A DNA stretch of 64,000 nt. Source: Bacteriovoracaceae bacterium (GTDB lineage Bacteria; Bdellovibrionota; Bacteriovoracia; Bacteriovoracales; Bacteriovoracaceae). Below, in pieces: positions 24,487-33,494 of this stretch (its first letter is position 1; every line of letters starts with the position of its first letter). The position numbers and the translations under genes were made by a program. Under the pieces are notes generated by a model that had not been told where the DNA came from, made no database searches, and saw only the letters and a list, made by a program, of their open reading frames with translations. The stretch lies in NCBI GenBank assembly GCA_019752535.1, contig JAIEMA010000022.1, positions 1-64,000 on the forward strand. The letters run 5' to 3'.

Positions 24487-25257
24487 ATGGGATTACTGAC
24501 TGGAAAAAAAGCTCTTATTTTAGGTGTCGCTAATGAGCGCTCAATAGCCTGGGGCATTGCGAAAGCTTTGAAGGCGCAAGGCGCATCACTGGCCTTAACC
24601 TATATGAACGATGCGATTCATAAGCGTGTAGAGCCCTTGGCCCAAGAAATTGGAGCTGATTTTATCGCTCTCATGGACGTCTCCCAAGATGATCACTATC
24701 CAGCCTTGAAAAAAACTGTTGAAGAGAAGTGGGGGAAGTTCGATATCTTGATTCACTCTCTGGCATTTGCCGATAAAGATGATCTCTCAAAACCTTTCCT
24801 TCAAACAAGTCGCAAGGGCTTTTTGATGGCTTGTGATATTTCTGCTTACTCACTTGTGGGTCTCTGTCAGCACCTTGAACCCATCATGAATGATGGCGGA
24901 TCTGTGGTAGCAATGACCTATTATGGCTCACAAAAAGTGGTGAAAAACTATAACGTCATGGGAGTGGCCAAGGCAGCTCTTGAAGCTTCTACTCGCTACC
25001 TCGCCTATGATTTGGGTCCAAGAAAAATTAAAGTGAATTGTATCTCGGCGGGCCCGATTAAAACTCTCGCCGCTTCTGGAATTTCTGGATTCCGCTCTCT
25101 GCTCTCTCAAGTTGAAGAGATCGCTCCCATGAAAGAAGGCGTCTCTCAAGATGATGTCGCAGGCACTGCTGTTTATCTCACAACGTCATTGTCTGGCGGA
25201 GTGACTGGTCAGATTCTTTATGTCGATTCTGGATTGTCTATTCTTGGTGGCTTCTAA
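24487..25257 (+). CDS. fabI: enoyl-[acyl-carrier-protein] reductase (NADH)
   Basis: A protein of 256 residues with the atypical SDR fold of FabI: nucleotide motif GVANERSIAWGIAKAL, then IHSLAFADK, and catalytic Tyr145, Tyr155 and Lys162 (MTYYGSQKVVKNYNVMGVAK), spaced as in E. coli FabI. It reduces the enoyl-ACP double bond in the last step of each fatty acid elongation cycle. ATG 24487 has GAGGAAG just upstream and gives the usual MGLLTGKKALILG start, so the longer upstream frame is rejected. Its stop overlaps the start of the DUF309 gene by one base (TAATG). Confidence 0.95.
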   Translation: MGLLTGKKALILGVANERSIAWGIAKALKAQGASLALTYMNDAIHKRVEPLAQEIGADFIALMDVSQDDHYPALKKTVEEKWGKFDILIHSLAFADKDDLSKPFLQTSRKGFLMACDISAYSLVGLCQHLEPIMNDGGSVVAMTYYGSQKVVKNYNVMGVAKAALEASTRYLAYDLGPRKIKVNCISAGPIKTLAASGISGFRSLLSQVEEIAPMKEGVSQDDVAGTAVYLTTSLSGGVTGQILYVDSGLSILGGF

Positions 25258-25649
25258 TGGCTTTTGATGCCGAACATCTTCAAAAGATGGAATCAGGCAT
25301 CAGATGCTTTAACCAGCAGCAATACTGGGAATGCCATGAAGAGTTAGAACATGTATGGCTTGAAGATCGCCAAGATCCTCATCGCTATGTTTATTGGGCC
25401 GTGATTCAAGTTGCCGCTTCAATGATTCATTATCGTGATGATAAATTTATTGGTGCTGTGGGGATGATGAATAAGGCCCGTGAAAAATTTAAAAAATGCA
25501 GAGAACTTCATGTTCTCTCTCCTCTTTTGGAAGAAAAACTTCAGTGGAGCAAGCTTGAGGCGATGGTAATGGCCATTCCTGAAAAACCAGAAGATTTAAA
25601 GTTATTTGAAGTCATTTGGAATTTTAGATTTAAGTGTTTTGAGGATTGA
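25257..25649 (+). CDS. DUF309 domain protein
   Basis: A protein of 130 residues matching DUF309: a small all-helical protein with the family signature FNQQQYWECHEELEHVW near residue 20 and YWAVIQVAASMIHY near residue 55. Function is unknown. Its ATG overlaps the fabI stop by one base and the next gene follows after 2 bases, so it is translated as part of the fabI operon. No signal peptide or membrane segment is seen. Confidence 0.88.
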   Translation: MAFDAEHLQKMESGIRCFNQQQYWECHEELEHVWLEDRQDPHRYVYWAVIQVAASMIHYRDDKFIGAVGMMNKAREKFKKCRELHVLSPLLEEKLQWSKLEAMVMAIPEKPEDLKLFEVIWNFRFKCFED

Positions 25650-25651
25650 AG

Positions 25652-26377
25652 ATGAAAAATGTATTTTCCACATGGCCAGAAGCTCTACGGCATATATTTA
25701 AAGATCCGATCAATCTTTTCTTATTTCTTGCGCCTGCTTTAGTCTCACTCTCTTTGTATGCGCTTATGGGTGGCTATGTTCTGACTAAAGGGATGAGCAC
25801 GGCTGAAATGCTCATTATGAAATATGTCATCAGCAAAAGTGCTGGCTTATTTCTCTATTATCTCATTTCTGGCTTGTTGATGTTTCTCTTTTTTCTTCTC
25901 GTCAATTGGACGTTTGTGCTTTGTGTGGGAATCATTGCTTCTCCCTTTAATGATATGCTGAGTTCAAGAATTGAGAAAAAAATGCGTGGAGGATTTGTTG
26001 AAAAAAATAGATCTGTCGCGATCAAGGATATTTTTTCTCATATCGGAAAGACTTTAAAAAATGAACTCAAAAAAATTGCCGTGATTGTAGTGTTTACTTT
26101 GTTCGCCACAATACTCAATTTCTTTCCTATCTTTTATCCCATAGCTATATTGCTTCTCTCGTTACTGATGTCGGCTCAATATTTAGATTATTCTTGGTCT
26201 AGAAATGACTGGGAGGCTGGAAAATGTTTTAAAGACATTTTTACGCATATGCCTTCTAATATAGTAAGTGGATTAATGTTCCTGGCCCTCATTGCTGTCC
26301 CTTTTATTAATGCACTTGTGCCGGCCGTGGCGACAAGTTACTACACGGTTTTATGGATCAAACGCCAGAGCGTATAA
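25652..26377 (+). CDS. EI24/CysZ-like integral membrane protein
   Basis: A protein of 241 residues with four to six membrane segments (LFLFLAPALVSLSLYAL; YYLISGLLMFLFFLLVNWTF; IAVIVVFTLFATILNFFPI; LMFLALIAVPFINALVPAVA). The layout and the stretch CVGIIASPFNDMLSSRIEKK are typical of EI24 domain (CysZ-like) proteins, some of which transport sulfate. The substrate here is unknown. ATG 25652 follows GAGG by 7 bases and is preferred to TTG 25646. It overlaps the next gene by 25 bases. Confidence 0.8.
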   Translation: MKNVFSTWPEALRHIFKDPINLFLFLAPALVSLSLYALMGGYVLTKGMSTAEMLIMKYVISKSAGLFLYYLISGLLMFLFFLLVNWTFVLCVGIIASPFNDMLSSRIEKKMRGGFVEKNRSVAIKDIFSHIGKTLKNELKKIAVIVVFTLFATILNFFPIFYPIAILLLSLLMSAQYLDYSWSRNDWEAGKCFKDIFTHMPSNIVSGLMFLALIAVPFINALVPAVATSYYTVLWIKRQSV

Positions 26378-27354
26378 ATATAGCGGTCAAGATGCCAGCT
26401 TCCCTACAGGAGCGTATCCTTGCGTTTCCTATGCTTCATCTCTTACGAGAAGCTTATCCGGATGCTGATATCCATTTCATCTGTCCCGAACACAAAATTG
26501 AAGTACTCTACGCCCTTCCTTTTGATGGTTTTTGGCATCCTTGGAAAGAAGATGAGATCCAAACTATCTTTGATGTTCATCGGTTTGCTGTTCATTTGAA
26601 TATTTCTAAAGTGGATATCTATATTTCTCTTGGAGAAAACATAAATGAGTTAGCACTCGGACGCTTTATCGGAGCTAAAAAGCGAATTGGATTCTCTGAT
26701 GGCTGGAAGAATTGGTTTCTCACCACACCTGTCAAGAGACCGATCGGGCATCATGTGAGTGAAGATTTTTACGCGCTCTTTAAGCAATTCACCAACCGTA
26801 GAATTCCAGAAAAGATGCAGGTCAAAGGGAAAGAAATGATTCCCTTTTATACTGATGATGAGACTCCTTATCTTGCTGTGGATTTATGGCCTTTTAGTCC
26901 AGGTAAATTAGATAATTTTTGGCTTCAATACATTTCAATGCATGAAGGGAAGAAATTTGTTTTCTTCTTCTCTGAAGAGGAAGCCAAGGGTGCACTGCTG
27001 GCCGAAAGATTTGTGGCAAAGCTTCCTTCGACAAACAAGTATGAACTTTTTCTGAGTCCCGATTGGATTGAACTCGGTAAAATGCTTACTCATGCAAAGG
27101 GGCTAGTGGCCAGAGGTGGAGCGAGTGTTTCTTATGCTACTTATTTAGGTACTGATGCCCTGGCCATTTATGAAACAGGTGAGCCAAGAAAAGATGCGCC
27201 TATTCCCTTTTATGCCAATTGGCAGTTAATGGATTTACGAGATCCCACTGTTACTCAAGCCCAACCTAAAGTGGAAGGTGCATCGATTAAGCCTAAACCA
27301 CAAGTGGATCCGATTGAGCTTTATAAGAAAACTTCGGAGATGTTTTTCTTTTAG
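26353..27354 (+). CDS. glycosyltransferase family 9 (heptosyltransferase-like)
   Basis: A protein of 333 residues with two Rossmann-like halves of the GT9 type. Residues 15-55 (ASLQERILAFPMLHLLREAYPDADIHFICP) match the N-terminal block, and LVARGGASVSYATYLGTDAL matches the donor-binding C-terminal block (usually xGxDTG-like, here RGGAS). Members add heptose or related sugars to the lipopolysaccharide core. The first 25 bases overlap the EI24-like gene, so the two are translationally coupled. The replacement of the usual acidic residue in the donor motif leaves donor specificity open. Confidence 0.8.
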   Translation: MDQTPERINIAVKMPASLQERILAFPMLHLLREAYPDADIHFICPEHKIEVLYALPFDGFWHPWKEDEIQTIFDVHRFAVHLNISKVDIYISLGENINELALGRFIGAKKRIGFSDGWKNWFLTTPVKRPIGHHVSEDFYALFKQFTNRRIPEKMQVKGKEMIPFYTDDETPYLAVDLWPFSPGKLDNFWLQYISMHEGKKFVFFFSEEEAKGALLAERFVAKLPSTNKYELFLSPDWIELGKMLTHAKGLVARGGASVSYATYLGTDALAIYETGEPRKDAPIPFYANWQLMDLRDPTVTQAQPKVEGASIKPKPQVDPIELYKKTSEMFFF

Positions 27355-27368
27355 TGATACATTAGATC

Positions 27369-29009
27369 ATGTTAAGAAAAAATCTGCCTGCTGTATTAAT
27401 AATAATTAATGCGGTAATTCTCTATTCATTCACTGTTCCGTGGCATGCCATTAATGATGCCTATCTTTTTCTCAATTCATACAAAATGTTTACAAGTACC
27501 AATTGGGAATATCTTTTGGGTGTTTTCACTTCTAATAACCATGGTGATCAGTACAGACCGCTCAGCTTTGCCACTTATTTTGTTTTAGGTGGAAAAATCT
27601 GGGGCACACATTCTGCGGGATGGGAGTTATTTTCAATTTCATGCTTTGTAATGATGCTGTGGCAATGTTACAAGTTTTTCTGTGCACTATCGCCTGAAAA
27701 AAAATTACCAGTATTATATCTTTTGGTTTTTAGTCTTCATCCTTTCTTATGGGGTGTAAGAGATTGGTCATTTACCTTAAAATATTTTTTTACTCTCGGC
27801 GTTTTTTTGCATCTCTGTCGACTCGTCATACTAGAGGAATATTGGTCAACGAAATATTTCATTCGATTTAATGTTTTAACTTTCTTGGCCATCCTTTGCC
27901 AGGAAGCCGCAATAACTTGGGGAATTCAATTCCTTTGTATTCAATATTTCAAAAGCTCCAAATTAAGAATCAAAGATTTTACTGTTTTTATTTGGTTGAT
28001 TGTTTATATCGTGGCTAGAAAGACATTTTTGTTCAAAGAAAATTACAGTGCAATGACGTTTGATTTTTTGAACTTGCCCAATGGAGCCGTCCACTATCTC
28101 TCTTCGATATTGATTCCGGTACTTAGTTTTAATGAAACTGATTTCAGCAATTCCCCAATCAATTTTAATATCCTGATATTGTTGCTTCTTAGTATTGTTT
28201 TTATATACAAATTTTTCCATTTCAAGGACAAAGTCTCCTTACTCCTTTTTGTCCTTTCATTGTGTAATATTCTTCCCTATGCTGGTCTTGCCAATCATAT
28301 CGTTCCTGAGCATGCCATATGGAGTATTCCCTTTTTAACGATTGCATTTATTCATCTGTTTTCCAATTGGCCTGTTGTTAGAAACGTAGTGCTAACTTTA
28401 TTTCTTGTTATATTTATTAAATCAAATTTGGATTTAAGGAATAGATACTTTTCTTCTATTGATAAAATAAAAAATTATGAATCAATCGCACTTAGATTAA
28501 ACACTGAAATACAAAAGGTTCAAGGAGATGATTTATCAGTGGGTTTAGGTCAATACAATTATGATTATGTCGATCACGATTGGATTTATAAGCCTGTCTA
28601 TCCTGTTGGCGTGAACTCTCTTTTCATACTTAAGCCGATGATAAGAGAAATGCTCTCCCTAACTGATTTCTCTTACGGATACGATTCGAAGTTGATTTTA
28701 TTAAGAGCTGACCCTTCAAAATATTACCATCATAATTTTTTTGAATTTCGTCATGTCTTAGCTGCTTTGGCTAGAGTCGTCCCTGATGGAGTTGAGCTTT
28801 TAATTATTCCTGGGATGGGTCAACCAAGATATATTCAAGACTGGGAACCACAGCCCTCTTTTGTGATTAAGAATGGAAACTTCTTTTATTCGTCTGCCTG
28901 GACAATTTTTAATCAAGATTATTTTGAAACTTGGTCTTCAGATAGCTTTTCACAGCTAAACTTTTCCAATCCAAAAAAATTCAAAGAAATAATCAGACTA
29001 AAAATTTAG
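27369..29009 (+). CDS. multi-spanning membrane protein, GT-C glycosyltransferase-like
   Basis: A protein of 546 residues with about ten to eleven membrane segments in residues 1-360 and a soluble C-terminal part. The first lumenal-type loop has NDAYLFL and, later, DQYRPLSFATYFVL. This resembles GT-C enzymes of the PMT/TMTC type, which use lipid-linked sugars and have an acidic residue plus a YRP motif in this loop. No family is certain. It starts 14 bases after the GT9 gene, which fits envelope glycan work. Base composition is visibly more A/T-rich than its neighbours, as is common for glycan genes gained by transfer. The stop overlaps that of the next gene. Confidence 0.6.
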   Translation: MLRKNLPAVLIIINAVILYSFTVPWHAINDAYLFLNSYKMFTSTNWEYLLGVFTSNNHGDQYRPLSFATYFVLGGKIWGTHSAGWELFSISCFVMMLWQCYKFFCALSPEKKLPVLYLLVFSLHPFLWGVRDWSFTLKYFFTLGVFLHLCRLVILEEYWSTKYFIRFNVLTFLAILCQEAAITWGIQFLCIQYFKSSKLRIKDFTVFIWLIVYIVARKTFLFKENYSAMTFDFLNLPNGAVHYLSSILIPVLSFNETDFSNSPINFNILILLLLSIVFIYKFFHFKDKVSLLLFVLSLCNILPYAGLANHIVPEHAIWSIPFLTIAFIHLFSNWPVVRNVVLTLFLVIFIKSNLDLRNRYFSSIDKIKNYESIALRLNTEIQKVQGDDLSVGLGQYNYDYVDHDWIYKPVYPVGVNSLFILKPMIREMLSLTDFSYGYDSKLILLRADPSKYYHHNFFEFRHVLAALARVVPDGVELLIIPGMGQPRYIQDWEPQPSFVIKNGNFFYSSAWTIFNQDYFETWSSDSFSQLNFSNPKKFKEIIRLKI

Positions 29010-29386
29010 AATACGCGTTTGGTTTTATTGAAAATGATATTGGCGTTCTTTTCACTGTCTTGAGTGATGATGAAATAGCCAAGTGTAGAGTAGTAGTAGC
29101 ATGTGTTTGAGCCGGGGATAGTGACATCGACAGGTCCGCAAGTGGGAGCAGCTGGAAAATCAATTTCATTTGAGCGGCAAAGTAATTTGCTAAAAACGAG
29201 TGTGCTTACCGCTCGCTTGGCTTCATCTGGACCCATGACATCTTCTTGTCCAGCACGCCACTCGGCCGCAGTGACTTGATGAGCCGCTGAAGGACGTGGA
29301 ATGGGCAACAACTTATCAATACAGCGCAATTGAGCAAACGCTGAGTTCGTTGCGGCCAGGATGAAGAAAAACAAAAACTTTTTCAT
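29006..29386 (-). CDS. small exported protein of unknown function
   Basis: A protein of 126 residues with a signal peptide (MKKFLFFFILAATNSAFA). The mature part has four cysteines (LRCIDK, LLCRSN, PTCGPV, NTCYYY), which could form two disulfides, and a terminal strand NIIFNKTKRVF. No family was recognised. It overlaps the converging membrane-protein gene by 4 bases. It lies beyond the valS terminator, so it is probably expressed separately. Confidence 0.75.
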   Translation of the reverse strand: MKKFLFFFILAATNSAFAQLRCIDKLLPIPRPSAAHQVTAAEWRAGQEDVMGPDEAKRAVSTLVFSKLLCRSNEIDFPAAPTCGPVDVTIPGSNTCYYYSTLGYFIITQDSEKNANIIFNKTKRVF

Positions 29387-29408
29387 TATTTAACGCTAAC
29401 ACGGGTAG

Positions 29409-29438
29409 AAAAAAAGACCAGGGGGCAAATGCCCCCTG
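29409..29438 (-). terminator. intrinsic terminator after valS
   Basis: CAGGGGGC (29419-29426) and GCCCCCTG (29431-29438) pair across a 4-base loop. On the minus strand this is followed by GGTC and a seven-T run (29409-29415). It lies 12 bases after the valS stop. Confidence 0.92.
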
Positions 29439-29450
29439 AAAGCAAAATTC

Positions 29451-32102
29451 TTATTGAAATTGGCCCAAGATCGTCTCGAGTGAAGCGAGCTTCTCCTGGA
29501 ATTGACGGGCCTTCTCTTTGACTTCTAGGACCACATCCTCAGGTGCATTATCTACAAACGTAGAGTTAGAGAGCTTAGCTTCAATTCTGGAGTAATCACC
29601 CTTGGTTTTTTCGATGTCTTTTTGAACTTTTTTGACCTGTTCTTCAATATCCACTAGTCCTTCAAGCGGGATCCATATTTCGGTGTGCGTTAAAGCCGTT
29701 GAAACTGAGCGTTTTGGTCGCTCGGCTTTTTTCCCTAAAATAGTGCCAGATTTCACAGCGGCGAGATCGCCCAAGAAATGGCGGGATTCATAAAGAAATT
29801 TGGCAAATTTCGCATCGTCAGTGAACAGGCGAATATCCACCTGATCTTTGGGCTTAATGTTTACACTTTGGCGAATATTACGAATGCCAGTAACGACTTC
29901 AATGAATCTGTTCATCAGATCGGCGACACGCTCATCACTGAGATTCTTATCAAACTCAACATACTCTTCAGTGGCGAGCATGGTTTTTTGACCCATGTGA
30001 GACCAAAGATCTTCTGTGATGTAAGGAGTAATTGGGTGAAGAAGTTTAACAATTTGGCGGAAACCGAATTTTAAAACTGTCGCACGCTGACGCTTAGCCT
30101 TCTCATCAGTGCCATTCAATATATTTTTTGAAAGTTCGATGTACCATGAGCAAAACTTTTCATAAACGAACTGATAAATGGCCGAACAAGCATCATCAAA
30201 GCGGTACTCATCAAGCGCTTCATTCATTCTTTGGGCCACAGTATTGAGCTCTGATAGAATCCAGCGGTCATGCAAATGCCACTGATCCTTGGCAGGTAAT
30301 TCTTCAGCTGCAAGGTCAAGATGAGGTTGAATAAAGCGGAAAGCATTCCAGAGTTTATTCATGAAATTGCGATAACCTTCAATGCGTTCAGGATCAAGAT
30401 TAAGATTGCGATTGTAGCCAGAGCCAGCGGCGAGAGTGAATCTCATCGCGTCTGCACCGTACTGAGCAATCATATCAAGTGGGTCAATGCCGTTGCCTAA
30501 AGACTTCGACATCTTTTTTCCCTGCTTATCGCGAACGATAGCGTGTATATAAACATGCTTGAATGGAGCTTGCTGAGTCATCTCGGTACACATCATCATC
30601 ATGCGTGCGACCCAGAAGAAAATAATATCAAAACCCGTCACCAAAGTAGCAGTCGGATAAAAATCATGAAAGCGCTTCTGTTTCATCGCGGCTTCATCTG
30701 GCCAGCCAAGAGTCGACAGTGGCCACAGTCCTGAGCTGAACCAGGTATCAAGAACATCAGGATCTTGTTTGAAAGTTTCTGAGCGACACTGAGGACAGCT
30801 TAAAGGATCCGTCTCAGAAGCCCATTGATGACCGCAACCTAGGCAATTATAAACCGGGATTTGATGGCCCCACCAAAGTTGGCGAGAGATACACCAGTCC
30901 TTGGGATCACGCAGCCAAGAGAAGTAAGTGTTCTCCCAACCTTTGGGATAAAAAGTCATGCCGCCATTTTCAACTTCGGCAACTGCGACTTCGGCCATTT
31001 TGCGAACATTCAAAAACCACTGTTTAGAAACCAGAGGCTCAATCACAGCATCACTGCGCTCTCCGTGACCTACTTGATGAACGTGAGGCTTTTTCTCTTT
31101 GAGGATTTCAAGCTCATTAAGAATGGCTTCGACCTTCTCTCTAGCATCTTTAACTTTAAGACCCTCAACTTCTGGAGCATTGGTGTTAAATGTTCCATCA
31201 GTGTTGAGAATATTAATAATCGGAAGCCCGTGACGTTTTCCAATCTCAAAATCATTAAAATCATGACCTGGTGTCACCTTGAGGCATCCTGTGCCTTTTT
31301 CAATGTCGACATGCTCATCGCCAATAATAGGAACTTCACGATTACATATCGGAATGATCGCTGTTTTTCCGATGAGATGTTTGAAGCGCTCATCATCTGG
31401 ATGAACAGCAACAGCAGTGTCAGCAAACATTGTTTCTGGGCGAGTGGTAGCAATTTCTAAAATTACATCAGAATCTTTAACTTTATACAGTACGTGGTAG
31501 AAGAAGCCTTTCACTTCTTTATGCTCAACTTCAGCGTCTGAAATGGCAGACTGTAGTTTGGTATCCCAATTCACAATATAGTCGGACTGATAGATCAGGC
31601 CCTCGTTAAACATATGAACAAAGAATTTACGGACGGCTTTGTTAGGAACTTCATCCATAGTGAAAGTGGAATAGTTCCAGTCACAAGAGACACCCATCTT
31701 CTTTTGTTGATTCACGATCTCTGTGCCGTACTGCTCTTTCCATTCCCAAATGCGCTTGAGGAATTCCTCACGACCAATATCATGGCGATTTTTCTTCTCT
31801 TCTTTCATGATCAGTTTTTCCACCACTGATTGAGTGGCGATGCCTGCATGATCCGTTCCAGGAATCCAGAGCGTTTCAAACCCTTTCATGCGCTTAAAGC
31901 GAATGAGAGCATCTTGAGTGGTCGCATCAAGGGCATGACCCATGTGAAGTTTTCCAGTCACATTGGGAGGTGGCATGATGAGACTGAAAGTTTTATTGGC
32001 TTTGCCCTTTTTTGGTTTGAAGCATCCCGCTTTCTCCCAAGCAGGATACCACTTCTCTTCAGCTGCTTTAGGGTCATAGGTTTTATCAATTAAATTATCC
32101 AT
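29451..32102 (-). CDS. valS: valine--tRNA ligase
   Basis: A protein of 883 residues and a class I synthetase. The HIGH motif is HMGH at residues 53-56 (TGKLHMGHALDATT), and KMSKS at residues 530-534 (GKKMSKSLGNGIDPLD). The editing domain lies between them (EIATTRPETMFADTAVAVHP). CLGCGHQ and CPQC form a zinc-type knuckle. The C-terminal coiled coil (about 815-883) is typical of bacterial ValS. Length matches the family. It follows hisS by 3 bases, forming a two-gene synthetase operon that ends in a clear terminator. Confidence 0.98.
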   Translation of the reverse strand: MDNLIDKTYDPKAAEEKWYPAWEKAGCFKPKKGKANKTFSLIMPPPNVTGKLHMGHALDATTQDALIRFKRMKGFETLWIPGTDHAGIATQSVVEKLIMKEEKKNRHDIGREEFLKRIWEWKEQYGTEIVNQQKKMGVSCDWNYSTFTMDEVPNKAVRKFFVHMFNEGLIYQSDYIVNWDTKLQSAISDAEVEHKEVKGFFYHVLYKVKDSDVILEIATTRPETMFADTAVAVHPDDERFKHLIGKTAIIPICNREVPIIGDEHVDIEKGTGCLKVTPGHDFNDFEIGKRHGLPIINILNTDGTFNTNAPEVEGLKVKDAREKVEAILNELEILKEKKPHVHQVGHGERSDAVIEPLVSKQWFLNVRKMAEVAVAEVENGGMTFYPKGWENTYFSWLRDPKDWCISRQLWWGHQIPVYNCLGCGHQWASETDPLSCPQCRSETFKQDPDVLDTWFSSGLWPLSTLGWPDEAAMKQKRFHDFYPTATLVTGFDIIFFWVARMMMMCTEMTQQAPFKHVYIHAIVRDKQGKKMSKSLGNGIDPLDMIAQYGADAMRFTLAAGSGYNRNLNLDPERIEGYRNFMNKLWNAFRFIQPHLDLAAEELPAKDQWHLHDRWILSELNTVAQRMNEALDEYRFDDACSAIYQFVYEKFCSWYIELSKNILNGTDEKAKRQRATVLKFGFRQIVKLLHPITPYITEDLWSHMGQKTMLATEEYVEFDKNLSDERVADLMNRFIEVVTGIRNIRQSVNIKPKDQVDIRLFTDDAKFAKFLYESRHFLGDLAAVKSGTILGKKAERPKRSVSTALTHTEIWIPLEGLVDIEEQVKKVQKDIEKTKGDYSRIEAKLSNSTFVDNAPEDVVLEVKEKARQFQEKLASLETILGQFQ

Positions 32103-32105
32103 TCA

Positions 32106-33413
32106 TTACTCCAAAAACTTTTTAATTAATTCAGGACTCTCAATCTTCAAGCGAGCTTTCTCTTGATCAGTTAAACGCTTGATTTCCACTTCACCTGTTT
32201 GGACTTCGTTTGAGCCAATCATGATGACACCTTTATGGCCGCGCTTGTCTGTGTGAGAAAATATTTTCTTCGGCTTGGCTTCACCAAGATATAGCTCTGT
32301 ATTAAGTCCCAAAGATCTCAATTTGCGTGAAAGTTCCATCGCCACTGCTTCTGAACTGGCATCGAGGTAAGCGACCAAAACGCCAATATCTGGCTTCTCA
32401 AATTCTTTGAGCAGACCATGCGTTTTTAAGAAGTCAGCCAGTGTGACATCACCTAATCCAAACCCCACACCTGGAAGTGGGTCTTCGTTAAAAATTTGTA
32501 AAAGATTCGCGTAGGCTCCACCACCACAAATAGCGCGTCGGTTATCGGGAGATTTATCAAAAATCTCAAAGACGATACCAGTATAATAATCAAGGCCTCT
32601 TACGATTGTGGGATCGTAGATGACAAACTTTGATAATCCAGACGATTGAAGGCGATCGCTAAAGGCGATAAATCCTGCAGCACTATCTTTCAGCGCATGA
32701 CGCTCAAGAAATGAAATGACTGAGGCGACAGAATCAAGTTTCAAATATTCTTTGAAATGATTTTTTGTGAGATCATTAGAAATGATTTCAGAGATCATTT
32801 TATCAAGGGCTTCTGGACTCACTTTCTTAGACTTATCAATGATTTTATAAAGCTTATGAGATTGTTCAGCGCTGAGTTTTAAAAGATTATTAAAAATCGC
32901 ATCTACGATTCTTCTATCATTGATGAGAATCTCAAAATGCTCTTCTGTCGCTCCAAAGCTTTTAAGCAATCCTGAAGCCACTTGAAGAATTTCAATTTCT
33001 CCCAAACCTTCTGGCGCGCCAAAAATATCGCAATTAAATTGCCAGTGTTCGCGCAAGCGACCCTTTTGAGGTTTTTCATAGCGCATGAGATTCGGAATGG
33101 CGTACCAACGCAGAGGTTTACTTTGCTCTTTATGGATTTGGGCCACCATGCGAGCCACGGTTGGAGTCATCTCAGGACGAATGGCGACTTTTCTCTCTCC
33201 ACGATCAATAAATGAATAGATCTGCTCGTTGATAAGCTCTTCACCAGATTTTGCTAAATAGAGATCAACTTCCTCAAGAAGAGGTCCGTCATAAGGTTCA
33301 TAACTATGAAGCTCAGCGATCTCGCGCATTTTTTGAAAAAGAAAATCTCTCTGTCTCATTTGAGGAGGGAAAAAATCGCGAGTTCCCTTATAAGGAAGTT
33401 TTGAGAGGGCCAT
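32106..33413 (-). CDS. hisS: histidine--tRNA ligase
   Basis: A protein of 435 residues and a class II synthetase. Motif 1 region KLPYKGTRDFFPPQM, motif 2 region RYEKPQKGRLREHWQFNCD, the histidine motif RGLDYYTGIVFEIF and motif 3 region GVGFGLGDVTL are all present, with the C-terminal anticodon-binding domain from about 345 (DIGVLVAYLD). ATG 33413 follows AAAGG. It is the first gene of the hisS-valS pair. An 81-base gap without visible structure separates it from the exported-protein operon upstream. Confidence 0.97.
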   Translation of the reverse strand: MALSKLPYKGTRDFFPPQMRQRDFLFQKMREIAELHSYEPYDGPLLEEVDLYLAKSGEELINEQIYSFIDRGERKVAIRPEMTPTVARMVAQIHKEQSKPLRWYAIPNLMRYEKPQKGRLREHWQFNCDIFGAPEGLGEIEILQVASGLLKSFGATEEHFEILINDRRIVDAIFNNLLKLSAEQSHKLYKIIDKSKKVSPEALDKMISEIISNDLTKNHFKEYLKLDSVASVISFLERHALKDSAAGFIAFSDRLQSSGLSKFVIYDPTIVRGLDYYTGIVFEIFDKSPDNRRAICGGGAYANLLQIFNEDPLPGVGFGLGDVTLADFLKTHGLLKEFEKPDIGVLVAYLDASSEAVAMELSRKLRSLGLNTELYLGEAKPKKIFSHTDKRGHKGVIMIGSNEVQTGEVEIKRLTDQEKARLKIESPELIKKFLE

Positions 33414-33494
33414 AATTTACCTTTGAACCGGTGTACAAGAATCGTGAGTATATTAACCTGAAGCTCTCGAATGTGCTAGAAATGGTGCGCGTTG

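Noticed and set aside
30861-31460. A 199-codon open frame on the + strand
   Set aside because: It lies wholly antisense to valS, has no ribosome-binding site and gives a protein without recognisable features. valS is certain on the other strand.
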